Shown piece after piece: positions 18,013-28,263 of a DNA stretch of 64,000 bases (positions are counted from its first letter, which is position 1; each line of letters starts with the position of its first letter). Below the pieces are notes generated by a model. That model was not told where the DNA came from, did not search any database, and was given only the letters and a program-made list of their open reading frames with translations. A program made the translations under genes and the position numbers. The DNA is from Rhizobium sp. PP-CC-3A-592 (GTDB taxonomy: Bacteria; Pseudomonadota; Alphaproteobacteria; Rhizobiales; Rhizobiaceae). The stretch is from positions 551,716 through 615,715 of the forward strand of contig NZ_QJSR01000001.1 in the NCBI RefSeq assembly GCF_003217095.1. The letters run 5' to 3'.

Positions 18013-20331
18013 TTACTTCCGCTTGGTCGCCCGCAACAGCGCCTCGCCCAGCGCCCCGGTGGCAGCCGGTGCCGGCTTCTCCTGCTTGATCGGTCGATGA
18101 TCGCGCCGGGGCTCGGGCGGAGATGCAGGCCGCCCGCCCGCCTCGCCGCCATCCTTGCGCATGGTAAGGCCGATGCGCTTGCGCGGCACGTCCACCTCGG
18201 TCACGCGCACCTTCACCACGTCGCCGGCCTTTACCACCTCATGCGGGTCTTTCACGAACCGGTCCGCCAACTGGGAGACGTGCACGAGCCCGTCCTGGTG
18301 GACGCCGATATCCACGAAGGCGCCGAAGGCGGCGACATTGGTGACCGTGCCCTCCAGCAGCATGCCCGGCTTCAGGTCCTTGATGTCGTCGATGCCGTCG
18401 GCAAAGGTCGCGGTCTTGAAGCTCGGGCGCGGGTCGCGGCCGGGCTTTTCGAGTTCCGACAGGATGTCGCGGATGGTCGGCAGGCCGAAACGGTCGTCCA
18501 CGAAGGCCTTCGGGTCGAGAGACTTCAGGAGCAGGGAATCGCCCATTACGGTGCGGACATCGCGGCCGCAGGCGGAAATGATCTTTTTGGCGACGCCATA
18601 GGCTTCCGGGTGGACCGAAGAGGCATCGAGCGGCTCCTTGCCGCCGGGAATGCGCAGGAACCCGGCGCATTGTTCGAAGGTGCGTGCGCCGAGGCGCGGC
18701 ACCGTCTTCAGTTCCGTGCGCGTCTTGAACGGGCCGATCGCATCGCGGTGCGCGACGATCGCTTCCGCCGTCGAGCGGCTGAGGCCGGAGACGCGCGCGA
18801 GAAGCGGCGCGGATGCGGTGTTCAAGTCCACACCGACGGCGTTCACCGCATCTTCCACCACGGCATCGAGCGAGCGGCTCAAGCGGCCCTGATCGACATC
18901 GTGCTGATACTGCCCGACGCCGATCGACTTCGGCTCGATCTTCACGAGTTCGGCCAGGGGATCCTGCAGCCTGCGGGCGATGGAGACGGCGCCGCGCAGG
19001 GAAACGTCGAGTGTGGGGAACTCATCGGCGGCCGCCTGCGAGGCCGAGTAGATCGACGCGCCGGCTTCGGAGACGATGACCTTGGTGGGCTTCGTGCCCG
19101 GCAATGTGGCCAGCATGTCGGCGACCAGTCGCTCGGTCTCGCGGCTACCGGTGCCGTTGCCGATGGAGATCAGTTCCACCTTGTGGCGGGCGACGAGCTT
19201 GGCGATCTCGGCCTGCGCGCCGCGCACGTCGTTCTTCGGCGGAAAGGGATAGACCGTTGTGGTTTCCAAGAGCTTGCCGGTTCCATCGACGATGGCCACC
19301 TTCACACCGGTGCGGATGCCCGGGTCGAGACCCATCGTGGCGCGGGAGCCGGCGGGGGCTGCCAGCAGAAGGTCCTTGAGGTTTCGCGCGAAAACGTGGA
19401 TCGCCTCCTCCTCGGCCCGCTCACGCAGTTCGCGCATCAGGTCGAGCGACAGCGACATGGAGAGCTTGACGCGCCATGTCCAGCGGATGACCTCCATCAG
19501 CCATTGATCACCCGGCAGGCTGCCGAGCTGGTAGGCGGCGGCGATGATGCTTTCGACCGGTTTGACGGGCGACAGATCGCCCTCGTCGACGATAATATCG
19601 ACCGAGAGGATCTCTTCGTTCCAGCCGCGCAGCATGGCCAGCGCCCGGTGGCCGGGGGCTGTCGCCCAGCGTTCGGAATGGTCGAAATAATCGGAGAATT
19701 TCGCGCCGGCCGCTTCCTTGCCGGCCACGACCTTCGCACGGAGAAAGGCGCCGCTGCGCATATGGCCGCGCAGCCGGCCGAGCAGGTCGGCATTCTCCAC
19801 GATGCCTTCGGCAACGATGTCGCGCGCGCCTTCAAGCGCCGCCTTCACGTCCGGCACCTCGGCAGAGAGGAACGAGGCGGCGCGGTCCGCGGGCGGAATG
19901 CGGCGATCGAGAAGGATGGCTTCGGCCAGCGGTCCGAGCCCTTTCTCACGCGCGATCTCGGCTTTCGTGCGCCGCTTCGGCTTGTAGGGGAGGTAGATGT
20001 CCTCGAGCTCAGCCTTCGTCGCAACAGCGGCGATCTTGCGCTCGAGGTCGTCGGTCAGCTTGCCCTGACCGCGGATCGACTCGACGATGGAGTTCCGCCG
20101 GGCTTCCAGCTCTCGCAGGTACACCAGTCGTTCGGCGAGCGTGCGCAGCTGCGTGTCATCGAGGCCGCCGGTAACTTCCTTGCGGTAGCGGGCGATGAAC
20201 GGCACCGTGGCACCGCCATCCAGCAATTCGACGGCGGAGACGACCTGCGCCTGCGTCGCCTTGATCTCCTGCGCGATCAGGAGTGCAATCGGCGGAACCG
20301 TCCGCGGGGACGTCTGTGCTGGCTGCGACAT
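18013..20331 (-). CDS. tex: Tex family RNA-binding protein (772 aa)
   Basis: Tex/YhgF-type nucleic-acid-binding protein linked to transcription. Domains in order: N-terminal Tex helical region ([30 protein letters not shown]), a YqgF/RNase H-like domain beginning [16 protein letters not shown] (about 330), helix-hairpin-helix repeats ([20 protein letters not shown]), and a C-terminal S1 domain ([35 protein letters not shown]). The ATG at 20331 begins where homology starts; the longer open frame upstream to 20640 is antisense to the next gene and is rejected. It is not obviously part of either flanking pathway. Confidence 0.95.
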   Translation of the reverse strand: MSQPAQTSPRTVPPIALLIAQEIKATQAQVVSAVELLDGGATVPFIARYRKEVTGGLDDTQLRTLAERLVYLRELEARRNSIVESIRGQGKLTDDLERKIAAVATKAELEDIYLPYKPKRRTKAEIAREKGLGPLAEAILLDRRIPPADRAASFLSAEVPDVKAALEGARDIVAEGIVENADLLGRLRGHMRSGAFLRAKVVAGKEAAGAKFSDYFDHSERWATAPGHRALAMLRGWNEEILSVDIIVDEGDLSPVKPVESIIAAAYQLGSLPGDQWLMEVIRWTWRVKLSMSLSLDLMRELRERAEEEAIHVFARNLKDLLLAAPAGSRATMGLDPGIRTGVKVAIVDGTGKLLETTTVYPFPPKNDVRGAQAEIAKLVARHKVELISIGNGTGSRETERLVADMLATLPGTKPTKVIVSEAGASIYSASQAAADEFPTLDVSLRGAVSIARRLQDPLAELVKIEPKSIGVGQYQHDVDQGRLSRSLDAVVEDAVNAVGVDLNTASAPLLARVSGLSRSTAEAIVAHRDAIGPFKTRTELKTVPRLGARTFEQCAGFLRIPGGKEPLDASSVHPEAYGVAKKIISACGRDVRTVMGDSLLLKSLDPKAFVDDRFGLPTIRDILSELEKPGRDPRPSFKTATFADGIDDIKDLKPGMLLEGTVTNVAAFGAFVDIGVHQDGLVHVSQLADRFVKDPHEVVKAGDVVKVRVTEVDVPRKRIGLTMRKDGGEAGGRPASPPEPRRDHRPIKQEKPAPAATGALGEALLRATKRK

Positions 20332-20408
20332 GAGGCGCGATCTCCTGTTTCCGAATCGGGCGGACCATAGAGAGATCGGGCGGGAACGCCAAGCGCGAGA
20401 GCGGATGC

Positions 20409-21410
20409 TCAGATGCGCTGGACGATCCCCTCGCCCGCAAGCCCATCCCGGCCATGCGGGCTGGTGAAATCGAGATCGGGCCCGAGGGGCACGATGCCCG
20501 TCGGGTTGATGTGGGCGATGGAGTAATAGCCGCGCTTGATATGGTCGATCCGCACCGTCTCCGCGATGCCGGGCCATTGATAGATGTCGCGGAGATAGGC
20601 CTGAAGATGCGGGTCGTCGGCGATGCGGCGCAGATTGCACTTGAAGGCGCCGTGATAGGCCGCATCGAAGCGGACCAATGTCACGAACAGACGGATATCG
20701 GCTTCCGTCAGGTGACGACCGGCGACATAGCGGTTCCGTGACAGATGCTCCTCGAGCGTATCGAGGGTCGCGAAAACACCGGTGACGGCGTCTTCATAGG
20801 CGGCCTGCGTGCGGGCGAAGCCCGCGCGATAGACGCCGTTGTTGAGCGTGTCGTAGATCAACGCGTTCCATCGGTCGATGTCGGGGCGAAGAAGTTCGGG
20901 ATAAAGATCGCCGCGGTTCCCGGTCAGCGCATCGAAGGCGCCGTTGAGGATGCGCAGGATGTCGGCCGACTCGTTGTTGACGATCCGGCCTTCCCTGCGG
21001 TCCCAGAGCACGGGCACGGAGACCTTGCCGGTGTAATGCGGATCAGACGCCGTATAGAGTTCATGCTGGTAGCGGATCCGGCCGACGCGCGGCCCGGCAT
21101 CGGCGGGCGGATCGTAGGTCCAGCCGTTTTCGCCGAGTTCGGGCTCGGAGATAGCGACGGGTATGATGTCGGTCAGGCCCTTGATGCTGCGCATCATCAG
21201 CGTGCGGGACGCCCAGGGGCAGATATAGGCGACGAACAGCTGGAAACGCCCGGCCTCGGCCTTGAGCGACGGCTGGCCCTCCGGTCCCGGGCTGCCGTCC
21301 GGAGTGATCCAGCTGCGAAAGCTGGTCGGCTCGCGGTGGAAGGCGCCGGCCTTCATTTCGCCAGCGGCGACATCGCTCTTTTCCCAAACCCCATTCACGA
21401 GCTGCGGCAT
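20409..21410 (-). CDS. Glutathionyl-hydroquinone reductase (YqjG/ECM4 type, 333 aa)
   Basis: Omega-like glutathione transferase that reduces glutathionyl-hydroquinones. It has the family N-terminus LVNGVW, the redox-active Cys in [17 protein letters not shown] (about residue 64), the [19 protein letters not shown] thioredoxin-fold site, and the C-terminal [23 protein letters not shown] with [11 protein letters not shown]. Length matches the 320-330 residue bacterial members. It acts in the cytoplasm, clearing quinone-derived conjugates. It is a separate unit between era and tex. Confidence 0.92.
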   Translation of the reverse strand: MPQLVNGVWEKSDVAAGEMKAGAFHREPTSFRSWITPDGSPGPEGQPSLKAEAGRFQLFVAYICPWASRTLMMRSIKGLTDIIPVAISEPELGENGWTYDPPADAGPRVGRIRYQHELYTASDPHYTGKVSVPVLWDRREGRIVNNESADILRILNGAFDALTGNRGDLYPELLRPDIDRWNALIYDTLNNGVYRAGFARTQAAYEDAVTGVFATLDTLEEHLSRNRYVAGRHLTEADIRLFVTLVRFDAAYHGAFKCNLRRIADDPHLQAYLRDIYQWPGIAETVRIDHIKRGYYSIAHINPTGIVPLGPDLDFTSPHGRDGLAGEGIVQRI

Positions 21411-21528
21411 CGGCCGTCTCCTTGCACCTGATATGGATCATCAGGTGACATGACGGATCGGGGCGCACAAGACGGGCGGGACTGGACGGAGCGTTCACCG
21501 AATCACGGCGTCGCTCCGCCATTTTGCA

Positions 21529-22512
21529 TCAGCGGGGGAATTCCAGCCCCATCTCGCGGAAGCGCTCGGGGTCGTCGCCCCAGTTTTCCCGCACCTTCAC
21601 GAAGAGGAAGAGATGGACGGGCTGCTCCAGAATTTCGGCGATTTCCTTGCGGGCGGCCATGGAGATCGCCTTGATCGCGTCACCATTCTTGCCGAGTGCG
21701 ATCTTCTTCTGGCTGTCGCGCTCGACATAGATCACCTGCTCGATCCGCACCGAGCCGTCCTTCTTTTCCTCCCAGCCCTCGGTTTCCACATGCGAGGAAT
21801 AGGGAAGTTCCTGATGGAGACGCAGGAACAGCTTTTCGCGGGTGATCTCGGCGGCCAGCTGGCGCATGGGCAGGTCGGAAATCTGGTCTTCCGGGTAGTA
21901 CCAGGGGCCTTCCGGCAGGGCTGCCGCCAGATAGTCCATGACGTCCTCGCAACCGGAGCCGGTCAGCGCCGAGATCATGAAGGTGCGCTCGAAGGGAACG
22001 ACCTCATTGGCGGCGGAAGCCAGTTGCAGCAGGACGTCGCGGGAGACCTGATCGATCTTGTTGAGCACGAGGATCTTCGGCTGGTGGACCTCCTTCAGGC
22101 CCTCCAGGATCATCTGCGCATCGCCCTTCAGCCCGCGCTCGCTGTCGACCAGCAGCATGATGAAATCGGCATCCTTGGCGCCGCCCCAGGCGGTGGTGAC
22201 CATGGCCCGGTCGAGCCGGCGACGCGGCTTGAAGATGCCGGGCGTGTCCATGAACACGATCTGCGCGCGGTCGTGGATGGCGATGCCGCGCACGATGGCG
22301 CGCGTCGTCTGCACCTTGTGGCTGACGATCGACACCTTGGCGCCCACCAGCCGGTTGACGAGCGTCGACTTGCCGGCATTCGTCGCACCGATCATGGCGA
22401 CGAAACCGGAATGCGTCGGCCCGACATTCTCGGCGACGTCCGTTGCGCCTTCAGTTTCGACTGCTGCGTCCTGCCCGGTTTCGGTAGGATCCGTGTGATC
22501 TTCGGTCATCAT
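21529..22512 (-). CDS. era: GTPase Era
   Basis: Ribosome-assembly GTPase acting at the 3' end of 16S rRNA. G motifs are complete: G1 GATNAGKST, G2 region KVQTTRAIVRGI, G3 DTPG, G4 NKID, G5 SALTG, and then the C-terminal KH domain (QVIYVERDSQKKIALGKNGD). There is an N-terminal acidic extension of about 35 residues before the G domain, often seen in rhizobia. ATGs at 22512 and 22509 are adjacent; an in-frame start at 22566 would lengthen the unconserved tail. It follows rnc by about 130 bases on the same strand. Confidence 0.97.
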   Translation of the reverse strand: MMTEDHTDPTETGQDAAVETEGATDVAENVGPTHSGFVAMIGATNAGKSTLVNRLVGAKVSIVSHKVQTTRAIVRGIAIHDRAQIVFMDTPGIFKPRRRLDRAMVTTAWGGAKDADFIMLLVDSERGLKGDAQMILEGLKEVHQPKILVLNKIDQVSRDVLLQLASAANEVVPFERTFMISALTGSGCEDVMDYLAAALPEGPWYYPEDQISDLPMRQLAAEITREKLFLRLHQELPYSSHVETEGWEEKKDGSVRIEQVIYVERDSQKKIALGKNGDAIKAISMAARKEIAEILEQPVHLFLFVKVRENWGDDPERFREMGLEFPR

Positions 22513-22640
22513 ATCCGTCAATTCGTTGAGGGCCGGCGTGTCTGCCGGCGTGAGTATGAACCGCAATCGCTTCCGCGACCAGAGGCTTGAAACAGGTTCG
22601 TTGCGCGCGGGATCAGGCGCCCATGATCAGGCGTCGGTGT

Positions 22641-23351
22641 TCAGGCATTGGGGGCGACCCAGACCCCTTCCCGCTCCAGAATGCGGGTCGCGGCGGTCTG
22701 TTCGGCGGCCCGCTTGGAGCGGTCCACGCCCGTCTCGGGCGCAACGCCGGGAATGATCACCGTCACCGTGAAGCGCGGATCATGGTCGGGACCGGAGCGG
22801 TCGTCCACGCGATACTGCGGGGCGACGCCGAACTTCGCATGCGACCATTCCTGCAATTCGGTCTTGGCATCCCGGCGGGCGCCGTCGGCACGCGTCGCAC
22901 GCGCCTTCCAGTGCTTGAGCACGAAGCCGCGTGCGGCCTCCAGACCGCCATCGAGATAGATCGCGGCGATCAGGGCTTCCACCACGTCGGCACGAATATT
23001 CAGCACATGCTTGCCGGAGAGTTTCTTGACGTCGGCGCCGGCGCGGATGAAGCGGTGAAGCTCGATCTCGTCGGAAATCGCAGCGCAGCTTTCCGCGCTG
23101 ACCAGCTGGTTCAGCCGCACCGACAATTCGCCCTCGTTCGCCGTTTTGAACGTCTGGAACAGAAGCTCCGCGACGCAGAGACCGAGCACGCGGTCGCCGA
23201 GGAACTCCAGCCGCTCATAATCGGAGCCGCCGGAATTGCGGGCGCTCGAATGGGTCAAAGCACGGTCGAGCCTGACCTTGTCGGTGAAGACGTAGCCGAG
23301 CGTTTCTTCCAGGCGCTCGCGCTCCTGCGGCCCCAGATCGCGCGGCTTCAT
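22641..23351 (-). CDS. rnc: Ribonuclease III
   Basis: Double-strand-specific endoribonuclease for rRNA and mRNA processing. It shows the RNase III signature ERLEFLGDRVLGL with catalytic acids, the second acidic site in EALIAAIYLDGGLEAA, and a C-terminal dsRNA-binding domain starting at KTELQEWSHAKFGVAPQY and ending near SKRAAEQTAATRILE. The ATG at 23349-23351 shares a base with the lepB stop (TAATG), so translational coupling is expected; a longer frame to 23399 would run back into lepB. 236 aa is typical. Confidence 0.97.
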   Translation of the reverse strand: MKPRDLGPQERERLEETLGYVFTDKVRLDRALTHSSARNSGGSDYERLEFLGDRVLGLCVAELLFQTFKTANEGELSVRLNQLVSAESCAAISDEIELHRFIRAGADVKKLSGKHVLNIRADVVEALIAAIYLDGGLEAARGFVLKHWKARATRADGARRDAKTELQEWSHAKFGVAPQYRVDDRSGPDHDPRFTVTVIIPGVAPETGVDRSKRAAEQTAATRILEREGVWVAPNA

Positions 23352-24094
23352 TACTTCAGAACCTTGAACAGGCGGTCGTAGCGCAGGTTTGCCGGCCATT
23401 TCCAGATTTCCAGGAAGGAGGTGTCGTGCCCGAGCGAGAAGAAGATAAGGCTGGCGCGACCGACGAGATTTTCGGCCGGGACGTAACCGACGTCGAAACG
23501 GCTGTCGGCGGAATTGTCGCGGTTGTCGCCCATCATGAAGTAGTGACCTTCCGGCACCACGAACTCGCGGGTGTTGTCGCCGCGCGAATCCGGAAACTGG
23601 TCCAGCGTGTCGAAGCTGACGCCGTTGTCGAGCGTTTCCCGGAAGACCGGCACGTCGGCGCCGGTGTCGTACTGGTCGTCGGCCCGGAAGACGCCGTCCG
23701 GCGCGCGGGCGACTTCCGTGTCGTTGACGTAGAGAATGGAGTTGCGCACCTGCACCCGGTCGCCCGGCAGACCGATGACGCGCTTGATATAGTCGATCTC
23801 GGGATTGGGCGGGAAGCGGAAGACGGCGATGTCGCCACGCTTCGGCTCACTGCCGAAAATGCGGCCGCTGAAGAGGTCGGGCGAGCGCGGCAGCGAGTAT
23901 TTCGAATAGCCGTAGGCGAACTTGTTGACGAAGATGTAATCGCCCACGAGCAGCGTCGGCATCATCGAGCCGGACGGAATCGTGAAGGGCTGGAAGAGTA
24001 CGGTGCGGATCACCAGGGCCAGAAGCAAGGCCTGGATGATGACCTTCACATTCTCCCAGAGTCCGCTGTCCTTCTTTGCGATTTTTTCTGCCAC
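23351..24094 (-). CDS. lepB: Signal peptidase I
   Basis: Inner-membrane serine protease that removes signal peptides. One N-terminal membrane span (about 13-32, VKVIIQALLLALVIRTVLF), the catalytic Ser in IPSGSMMPTLLVGDYIFVNK (about residue 43), the catalytic Lys in RGDIAVFRFP..DYIKRVIGLPGD, and the C-terminal box GDNRDNSADSRFDVG are present. 247 aa is standard for alphaproteobacteria. It is the first gene of the lepB-rnc-era unit and overlaps rnc by one base. It processes the many secreted proteins in this window, including both porins. Confidence 0.97.
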   Translation of the reverse strand: MAEKIAKKDSGLWENVKVIIQALLLALVIRTVLFQPFTIPSGSMMPTLLVGDYIFVNKFAYGYSKYSLPRSPDLFSGRIFGSEPKRGDIAVFRFPPNPEIDYIKRVIGLPGDRVQVRNSILYVNDTEVARAPDGVFRADDQYDTGADVPVFRETLDNGVSFDTLDQFPDSRGDNTREFVVPEGHYFMMGDNRDNSADSRFDVGYVPAENLVGRASLIFFSLGHDTSFLEIWKWPANLRYDRLFKVLK

Positions 24095-24257
24095 GCCCGT
24101 CTATCCTTGTTTGCCGCTGACCGGCGCTTGTTATCGTCTGAATGCCGTTGGTCTGCAGGGGTCCATGGCGCTCGCATCGCGCTTGGGCCCATCGGGCTCA
24201 AGCGCCCTTGCGAACGCGCGCACCGTCAGGCGCAGCGGACCTCGACTTGGCCATCCT

Positions 24258-24677
24258 CTAGCCGCTAACGTCTTCCGGAGCAACGGGCAGCGCCTCTATT
24301 ATGACGAAGGCCTGCGCCAAAGGATCGTCATCGGTGATCGTCAGGTGCACGACGGCGCGGTGGCCGTGCGGCAGCATGCTCGCCAGGCGTACGGCGGCAC
24401 CGCCGGTCAGGACCATGGTCGGCTTGCCGCCGGGCAGGTTGACGACACCCATATCCTTCCAGAGGACACCCTGCCCGATCCCGGTTCCCAGAGCCTTGGA
24501 ACAGGCCTCCTTCGCCGCGAAACGCTTGGCATAGGACGCCGACCGGTTCTTGCGGCCCTCGGATTTGGCGATCTCCACCTCGGTGAAGCAGCGCTGGATG
24601 AAACGCTCGCCGAAACGGTTCAGCGAGTTGTCGATGCGGCGGATGTCGATGAGGTCGCTGCCAAGTCCGATGATCAT
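24258..24677 (-). CDS. acpS: Holo-acyl carrier protein synthase
   Basis: Transfers 4'-phosphopantetheine from CoA to acyl carrier protein. [15 protein letters not shown] carries the metal-binding Asp (residue 8) and [19 protein letters not shown] the catalytic Glu/Lys (about residues 56-62). 139 aa is normal. The ATG at 24675-24677 begins the conserved strand, so the longer open frame to 24839 is rejected. It lies 31 bases downstream of the DUF2062 gene and about 160 bases upstream of lepB, all on the minus strand, and probably belongs to the same transcript. Confidence 0.96.
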   Translation of the reverse strand: MIIGLGSDLIDIRRIDNSLNRFGERFIQRCFTEVEIAKSEGRKNRSASYAKRFAAKEACSKALGTGIGQGVLWKDMGVVNLPGGKPTMVLTGGAAVRLASMLPHGHRAVVHLTITDDDPLAQAFVIIEALPVAPEDVSG

Positions 24678-24708
24678 GAAAACCTGAGGGATCCGAAAGG
24701 TTGAGGGT

Positions 24709-25272
24709 TTAGGCCGCTTGCGAGGCCTTGAGCTTCTCCGCAAGACGCGACACGCGCCGCGACTGGAACAGCCGCGCCGCATAATAGGAGCCGATATAGA
24801 AGACAACCGCGCTACCGGCCGCGAGCGGCAGGCTGCCAAGCAGCAATGGCTTCAGCACAGGCCCCCAAAGCTCGGTCAGTTGCAGGTGCGTCAGCTTCTG
24901 CAGCATATCTTCGCCATCCATCGGCGCGTGGGCGCCCGAGCCGAGGATCGCCGTGCCGATCTCGTAGCTGCTCGCGAGAATGACCGGAATCGTCAACGGG
25001 TTGGCGAGCGTCGTCGCAATGCCGGCGGCGATCAGGTTGCCTGAGAAAAGATAGGCGGCCGCAAGTGCCAGGAGAATATGGAAGCCCACGAAGGGCGTGG
25101 CGGAGGACGCGGCTCCGGCTGCAACACCCATGGCGATGGAATGGGGCGACGACGACAGGCGCAGGATGCGCAAGGCCAGATAACGCAGGCCGCGGGTAAA
25201 CCCCTTGCGCGGCCAGACCAGCTCGCGGAGCCGGGCCGAAAACGATGCGGGCTGACGACGTTTGAATACCAT
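24709..25272 (-). CDS. DUF2062 membrane protein (187 aa)
   Basis: Small inner-membrane protein of the DUF2062 family, of unknown function. It has a basic N-terminus, then [20 protein letters not shown] and [19 protein letters not shown], the proline-rich [19 protein letters not shown] that is typical of the family, and a last hydrophobic segment near [20 protein letters not shown] count three to four membrane spans. The ATG at 25272 precedes the family start; the open frame continues to 25344 without support. Its place upstream of acpS is common in this order. Confidence 0.85.
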   Translation of the reverse strand: MVFKRRQPASFSARLRELVWPRKGFTRGLRYLALRILRLSSSPHSIAMGVAAGAASSATPFVGFHILLALAAAYLFSGNLIAAGIATTLANPLTIPVILASSYEIGTAILGSGAHAPMDGEDMLQKLTHLQLTELWGPVLKPLLLGSLPLAAGSAVVFYIGSYYAARLFQSRRVSRLAEKLKASQAA

Positions 25273-25746
25273 AGTGCCGTGATAGACGATGCCCGTGTGG
25301 CCGTACAATGGCAAACCGAGGCAAACTGGGGCAAGGCGAGGCAATCTCGACGCAGGTGCAGCATTTCAGCAGCACGGCATCGGCGCATGTTCTCGACCGT
25401 AGCGCGTGGCGAGGCAGGCTGCGACGGACGAGGTCATTTGCGATGCGGACAGCTATCGATCCATGACGTTTATCGCGCTCAGGCAACGCGTCGATGATAC
25501 GAAGATCGCGGCGGACGCGGGCCCCGTAACGCGCACACCGCACGACGATCCCCGACCGCTCGTCGATATCGGCCCATCATGAACCGCTATCTCTCAAGCC
25601 TTTCCCGGTTGAGCCGCCACCATGGCCGCATCCTGCCGGGAAAATTGAAGGGACTGCTGGTATGACCAAGCTCCAATGAGCTTGCGCATGTCAGCCTTGC
25701 ACGAGGTGCAAGGCTCGTATCTCTATTTGGTTCGAATGAGCCTGGC
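25273..25746. other. 474-base intergenic region
   Basis: Contains no supported gene. A perfect 10-bp hairpin AGCCTTGCAC/GTGCAAGGCT (25693-25715) sits just past the DUF3563 stop and may end that transcript, although no T run follows. The rest is GC-rich and featureless to me apart from the DUF2062 5' region. Confidence 0.5.
25693..25715 (-). terminator. Possible terminator hairpin after DUF3563 gene
   Basis: Perfect 10-bp stem with a 3-base loop, 32 bases downstream of the small gene. It lacks a U tract, so termination is only likely. Confidence 0.45.
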
Positions 25747-25899
25747 TCAGAAGCCGCTGCGGAACAGACCGCGGTCGATCTGGCGCTGGCGGTATTCGAG
25801 GTCGATGCGATCGGACGAGCCGTTGAGGTAGCTCAGTTCGCGTTCGGCTGCCGACAGGGGGCGCAGGGCGCCGGTGAGCTTCTTGATCTGCTTGAACAT
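25747..25899 (-). CDS. DUF3563 family small protein (50 aa)
   Basis: A short gene. The product begins MFKQIKKLTGAL and contains SAAERELSYLNGSSDRIDLE followed by YRQRQIDRGLF, a conserved pattern of the rhizobial DUF3563 peptides. Function is unknown; these are cytoplasmic, basic and often present in several copies per genome. GAAAGG sits eight bases before the ATG, and a hairpin follows the stop. Codon use fits the neighbours. Confidence 0.85.
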   Translation of the reverse strand: MFKQIKKLTGALRPLSAAERELSYLNGSSDRIDLEYRQRQIDRGLFRSGF

Positions 25900-26037
25900 T
25901 GGTAAACCTTTCTTCGTTTACCTCCCGAGTCAGAACATAAGCGTATCGTTGCCTTTGCACCAGCGCCGGGTTCGGCGGGCAGCCATGCTGTCGGCGCATA
26001 CCGCGTCCAGCAGCAGCCTATCTTGCAGGCAGACCTC

Positions 26038-28263
26038 TCAGAGGAAGACCCGCTTGACCGTGGAGACGACGGGCAAGTCCTTCAGCTGCGTCAGCATATG
26101 GTTCAGCTGGCGCAGGTCCCAGACCTCGAGATCGAGCATCAGCTCGCTGAAATCGGCGGCGATCGGCCCCATGGTGATGGCGCGGATGTTGATGTCGCCG
26201 GTGGCCAGCGACTGGGCGATATCGGCCAGCGTCCCCGGCTCGTTCAGTGCGTTGACCTGCACGCGCACCATGAAGCGGGTATTGTTGGCCTGGTCGAGAT
26301 CCCAGCGCACGTCGATCCATCGCTCCGACTCGTCATCAAACTGCTGCAGGCTCGGCGACTGGATCGGGTAGATGGTGATCCCCTTGTCCTTCTCCATGAT
26401 GCCGACGATGCGGTCGCCGGGCACGGCGCCGGATGCGCTGAAGTGAACGAAGGCATTGCCCGAGAGGCCACGGATCGGCAGGTCTTCCGGCCCGCCCGCA
26501 TCGATGGCGGTGGCGCTTTCCTTGGAGTGACCCGGGATCTTGAATGCCATGCCGGCGGCCGAGCGCATCGCGAACCAGCCATCGTCCGTCGAGGGTTTCG
26601 GCGTCACGCGTTCGTCCTGATGGTCGGGATGCATGGCGCGCAGCACGTCGAGGGAGGAAAGCTCGCCGCGGCCGACGGCGGCGATGGCGTCCTCGACTTC
26701 CTTCTGGCCGAGCCGGTGCAGGATCGGCTTCATCGCTTCGCGCGTGAACGGCTTGCCGGCGCGCTCGAAGGTGCGCTCGAGGATGCGGAAGCCGAGGCCC
26801 GAATACTGCTTGCGGATGGCCGCCTTGGTCGCGCGGCGGATGGCGGCGCGCGCCTTGCCGGTGACGACGATCTCCTCCCAGGCCGCCGGCGGCACCTGTA
26901 TCCCCGAACGGACAATCTCGACCTCGTCGCCATTGGCGAGCCGGGTGACCAGCGGCATGATCCGGCCGTTGATCTTCGCGCCGACGCAGGTGTCGCCGAT
27001 ATTGGTGTGGACCGCATAGGCGAAATCGATCGGCGTCGCGCCACGCGGCAAGGCGATCAGCTGGCCCTTGGGCGTGAAGCAGAAGACCTGATCCTGGAAC
27101 AGCTCGAGCTTGGTATGCTCCAGAAACTCTTCGGGATTGTCGCCTTCCGCCAGTGCCTCGATGGTGCGGCGCAGCCAGGAATAGGCGTTGGAGGTCGGCG
27201 ACAGCTTGACGTCACCCTGTGCCTCGGCGCCATCCTTGTAGAGCGTATGCGCGGCAATGCCGTATTCGGCGATTTCGTGCATGCGGCGCGTGCGAATCTG
27301 CAGCTCGATGCGCTGGCGCGACGGGCCGACGATGGTGGTGTGGATCGACTGATAGTCGTTCTGTTTCGGCGTCGAGATATAATCCTTGAACTTGCCCGGC
27401 ACGACGCGCCAGCGGGTGTGGACGATGCCGAGCGCGCGGTAGCAGGCCGGGATATCCTCGACGATCACCCGGAAGCCCCAGACATCGGACAGCTGCTCGA
27501 AGGACAGGGACTTGGACTGCATCTTGCGGAAGACGGAATAGGGCTTCTTCTGCCGCCCCTTGACGGCGATGCCGGTGAGGCCCTTGGCGGCGAGCAACTC
27601 GCCCAGCTCATCCTCGATCTTCTTGATGAGCCCTTCGTTGCGGGCGGAAAGCTCGTCCAGCCGCTGCGTCACGGTTTCGAAGGCATCGGGATTGATGTGA
27701 CGGAAGGAGAGGTTTTCCAGCTCCTCGCGCATGTCGTGCATGCCCATGCGGCCGGCCAGCGGCGCATAGATCTCCATCGTCTCCTCGGAGATCCGAGCGC
27801 GCTTCTCCGCCGACATATGATCCAGCGTGCGCATATTGTGCAGCCGGTCGGCAAGCTTGACGAGGAGCACGCGGACATCGTCGGAGATGGCCAGCAGCAG
27901 CTTGCGCAGATTTTCCGCCTGCTTGGCCTTGCGGCTGACGAGATCGAGCTTCTTGATCTTGGTCAGGCCCTCGACCAGCGCCCCGATGTCCTCGCCGAAG
28001 AGATCGTCGATCTCCGCCCGCGTCGCCGTCGTGTCCTCGATGGTGTCGTGCAGCAGCGCGACCGCGATCGTCGCCTCGTCGAGGTGCATTTCGGTCAGGA
28101 TGGCCGCGACTTCCAGCGGATGCGAAATATAGGGATCGCCGCTGGCGCGCTTCTGCTGGCCATGCTTCTGCATGGCATAGACATAGGCCTTGTTGAGCAA
28201 TGCCTCGTTGACGTCGGGCTTGTACTTCTGAACCCGTTCGACGAGTTCATATTGGCGCATCAT
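26038..28263 (-). CDS. rsh: Bifunctional (p)ppGpp synthetase/hydrolase
   Basis: RelA/SpoT homologue, the stringent-response enzyme of alphaproteobacteria, which makes and degrades (p)ppGpp in the cytoplasm. Domains in order: HD hydrolase with VALLHDTIEDT (about 70-80) and VLLVKLADRLHNMRTL, synthetase with GRQKKPYSVFRKM, SDVWGFRVIVED and KDYISTPKQNDYQSIHTT, TGS domain (VFCFTPKGQLIALPRGATPIDF), and a C-terminal ACT domain (MVRVQVNALNEPGTLADIAQ). Both active sites look intact. 741 aa is normal. A gap of about 300 bases separates it from rpoZ. Confidence 0.97.
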   Translation of the reverse strand: MMRQYELVERVQKYKPDVNEALLNKAYVYAMQKHGQQKRASGDPYISHPLEVAAILTEMHLDEATIAVALLHDTIEDTTATRAEIDDLFGEDIGALVEGLTKIKKLDLVSRKAKQAENLRKLLLAISDDVRVLLVKLADRLHNMRTLDHMSAEKRARISEETMEIYAPLAGRMGMHDMREELENLSFRHINPDAFETVTQRLDELSARNEGLIKKIEDELGELLAAKGLTGIAVKGRQKKPYSVFRKMQSKSLSFEQLSDVWGFRVIVEDIPACYRALGIVHTRWRVVPGKFKDYISTPKQNDYQSIHTTIVGPSRQRIELQIRTRRMHEIAEYGIAAHTLYKDGAEAQGDVKLSPTSNAYSWLRRTIEALAEGDNPEEFLEHTKLELFQDQVFCFTPKGQLIALPRGATPIDFAYAVHTNIGDTCVGAKINGRIMPLVTRLANGDEVEIVRSGIQVPPAAWEEIVVTGKARAAIRRATKAAIRKQYSGLGFRILERTFERAGKPFTREAMKPILHRLGQKEVEDAIAAVGRGELSSLDVLRAMHPDHQDERVTPKPSTDDGWFAMRSAAGMAFKIPGHSKESATAIDAGGPEDLPIRGLSGNAFVHFSASGAVPGDRIVGIMEKDKGITIYPIQSPSLQQFDDESERWIDVRWDLDQANNTRFMVRVQVNALNEPGTLADIAQSLATGDINIRAITMGPIAADFSELMLDLEVWDLRQLNHMLTQLKDLPVVSTVKRVFL

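Noticed and set aside
16807-20370. 1187-codon open frame on the plus strand
   Set aside because: It lies antisense to galE and tex, is rich in Arg, Asp and His as in GC-rich shadow frames, and matches no family.
20332-20640. N-terminal extension of Tex
   Set aside because: Overlaps the antisense of the hydroquinone reductase; ATG 20331 starts the conserved protein.
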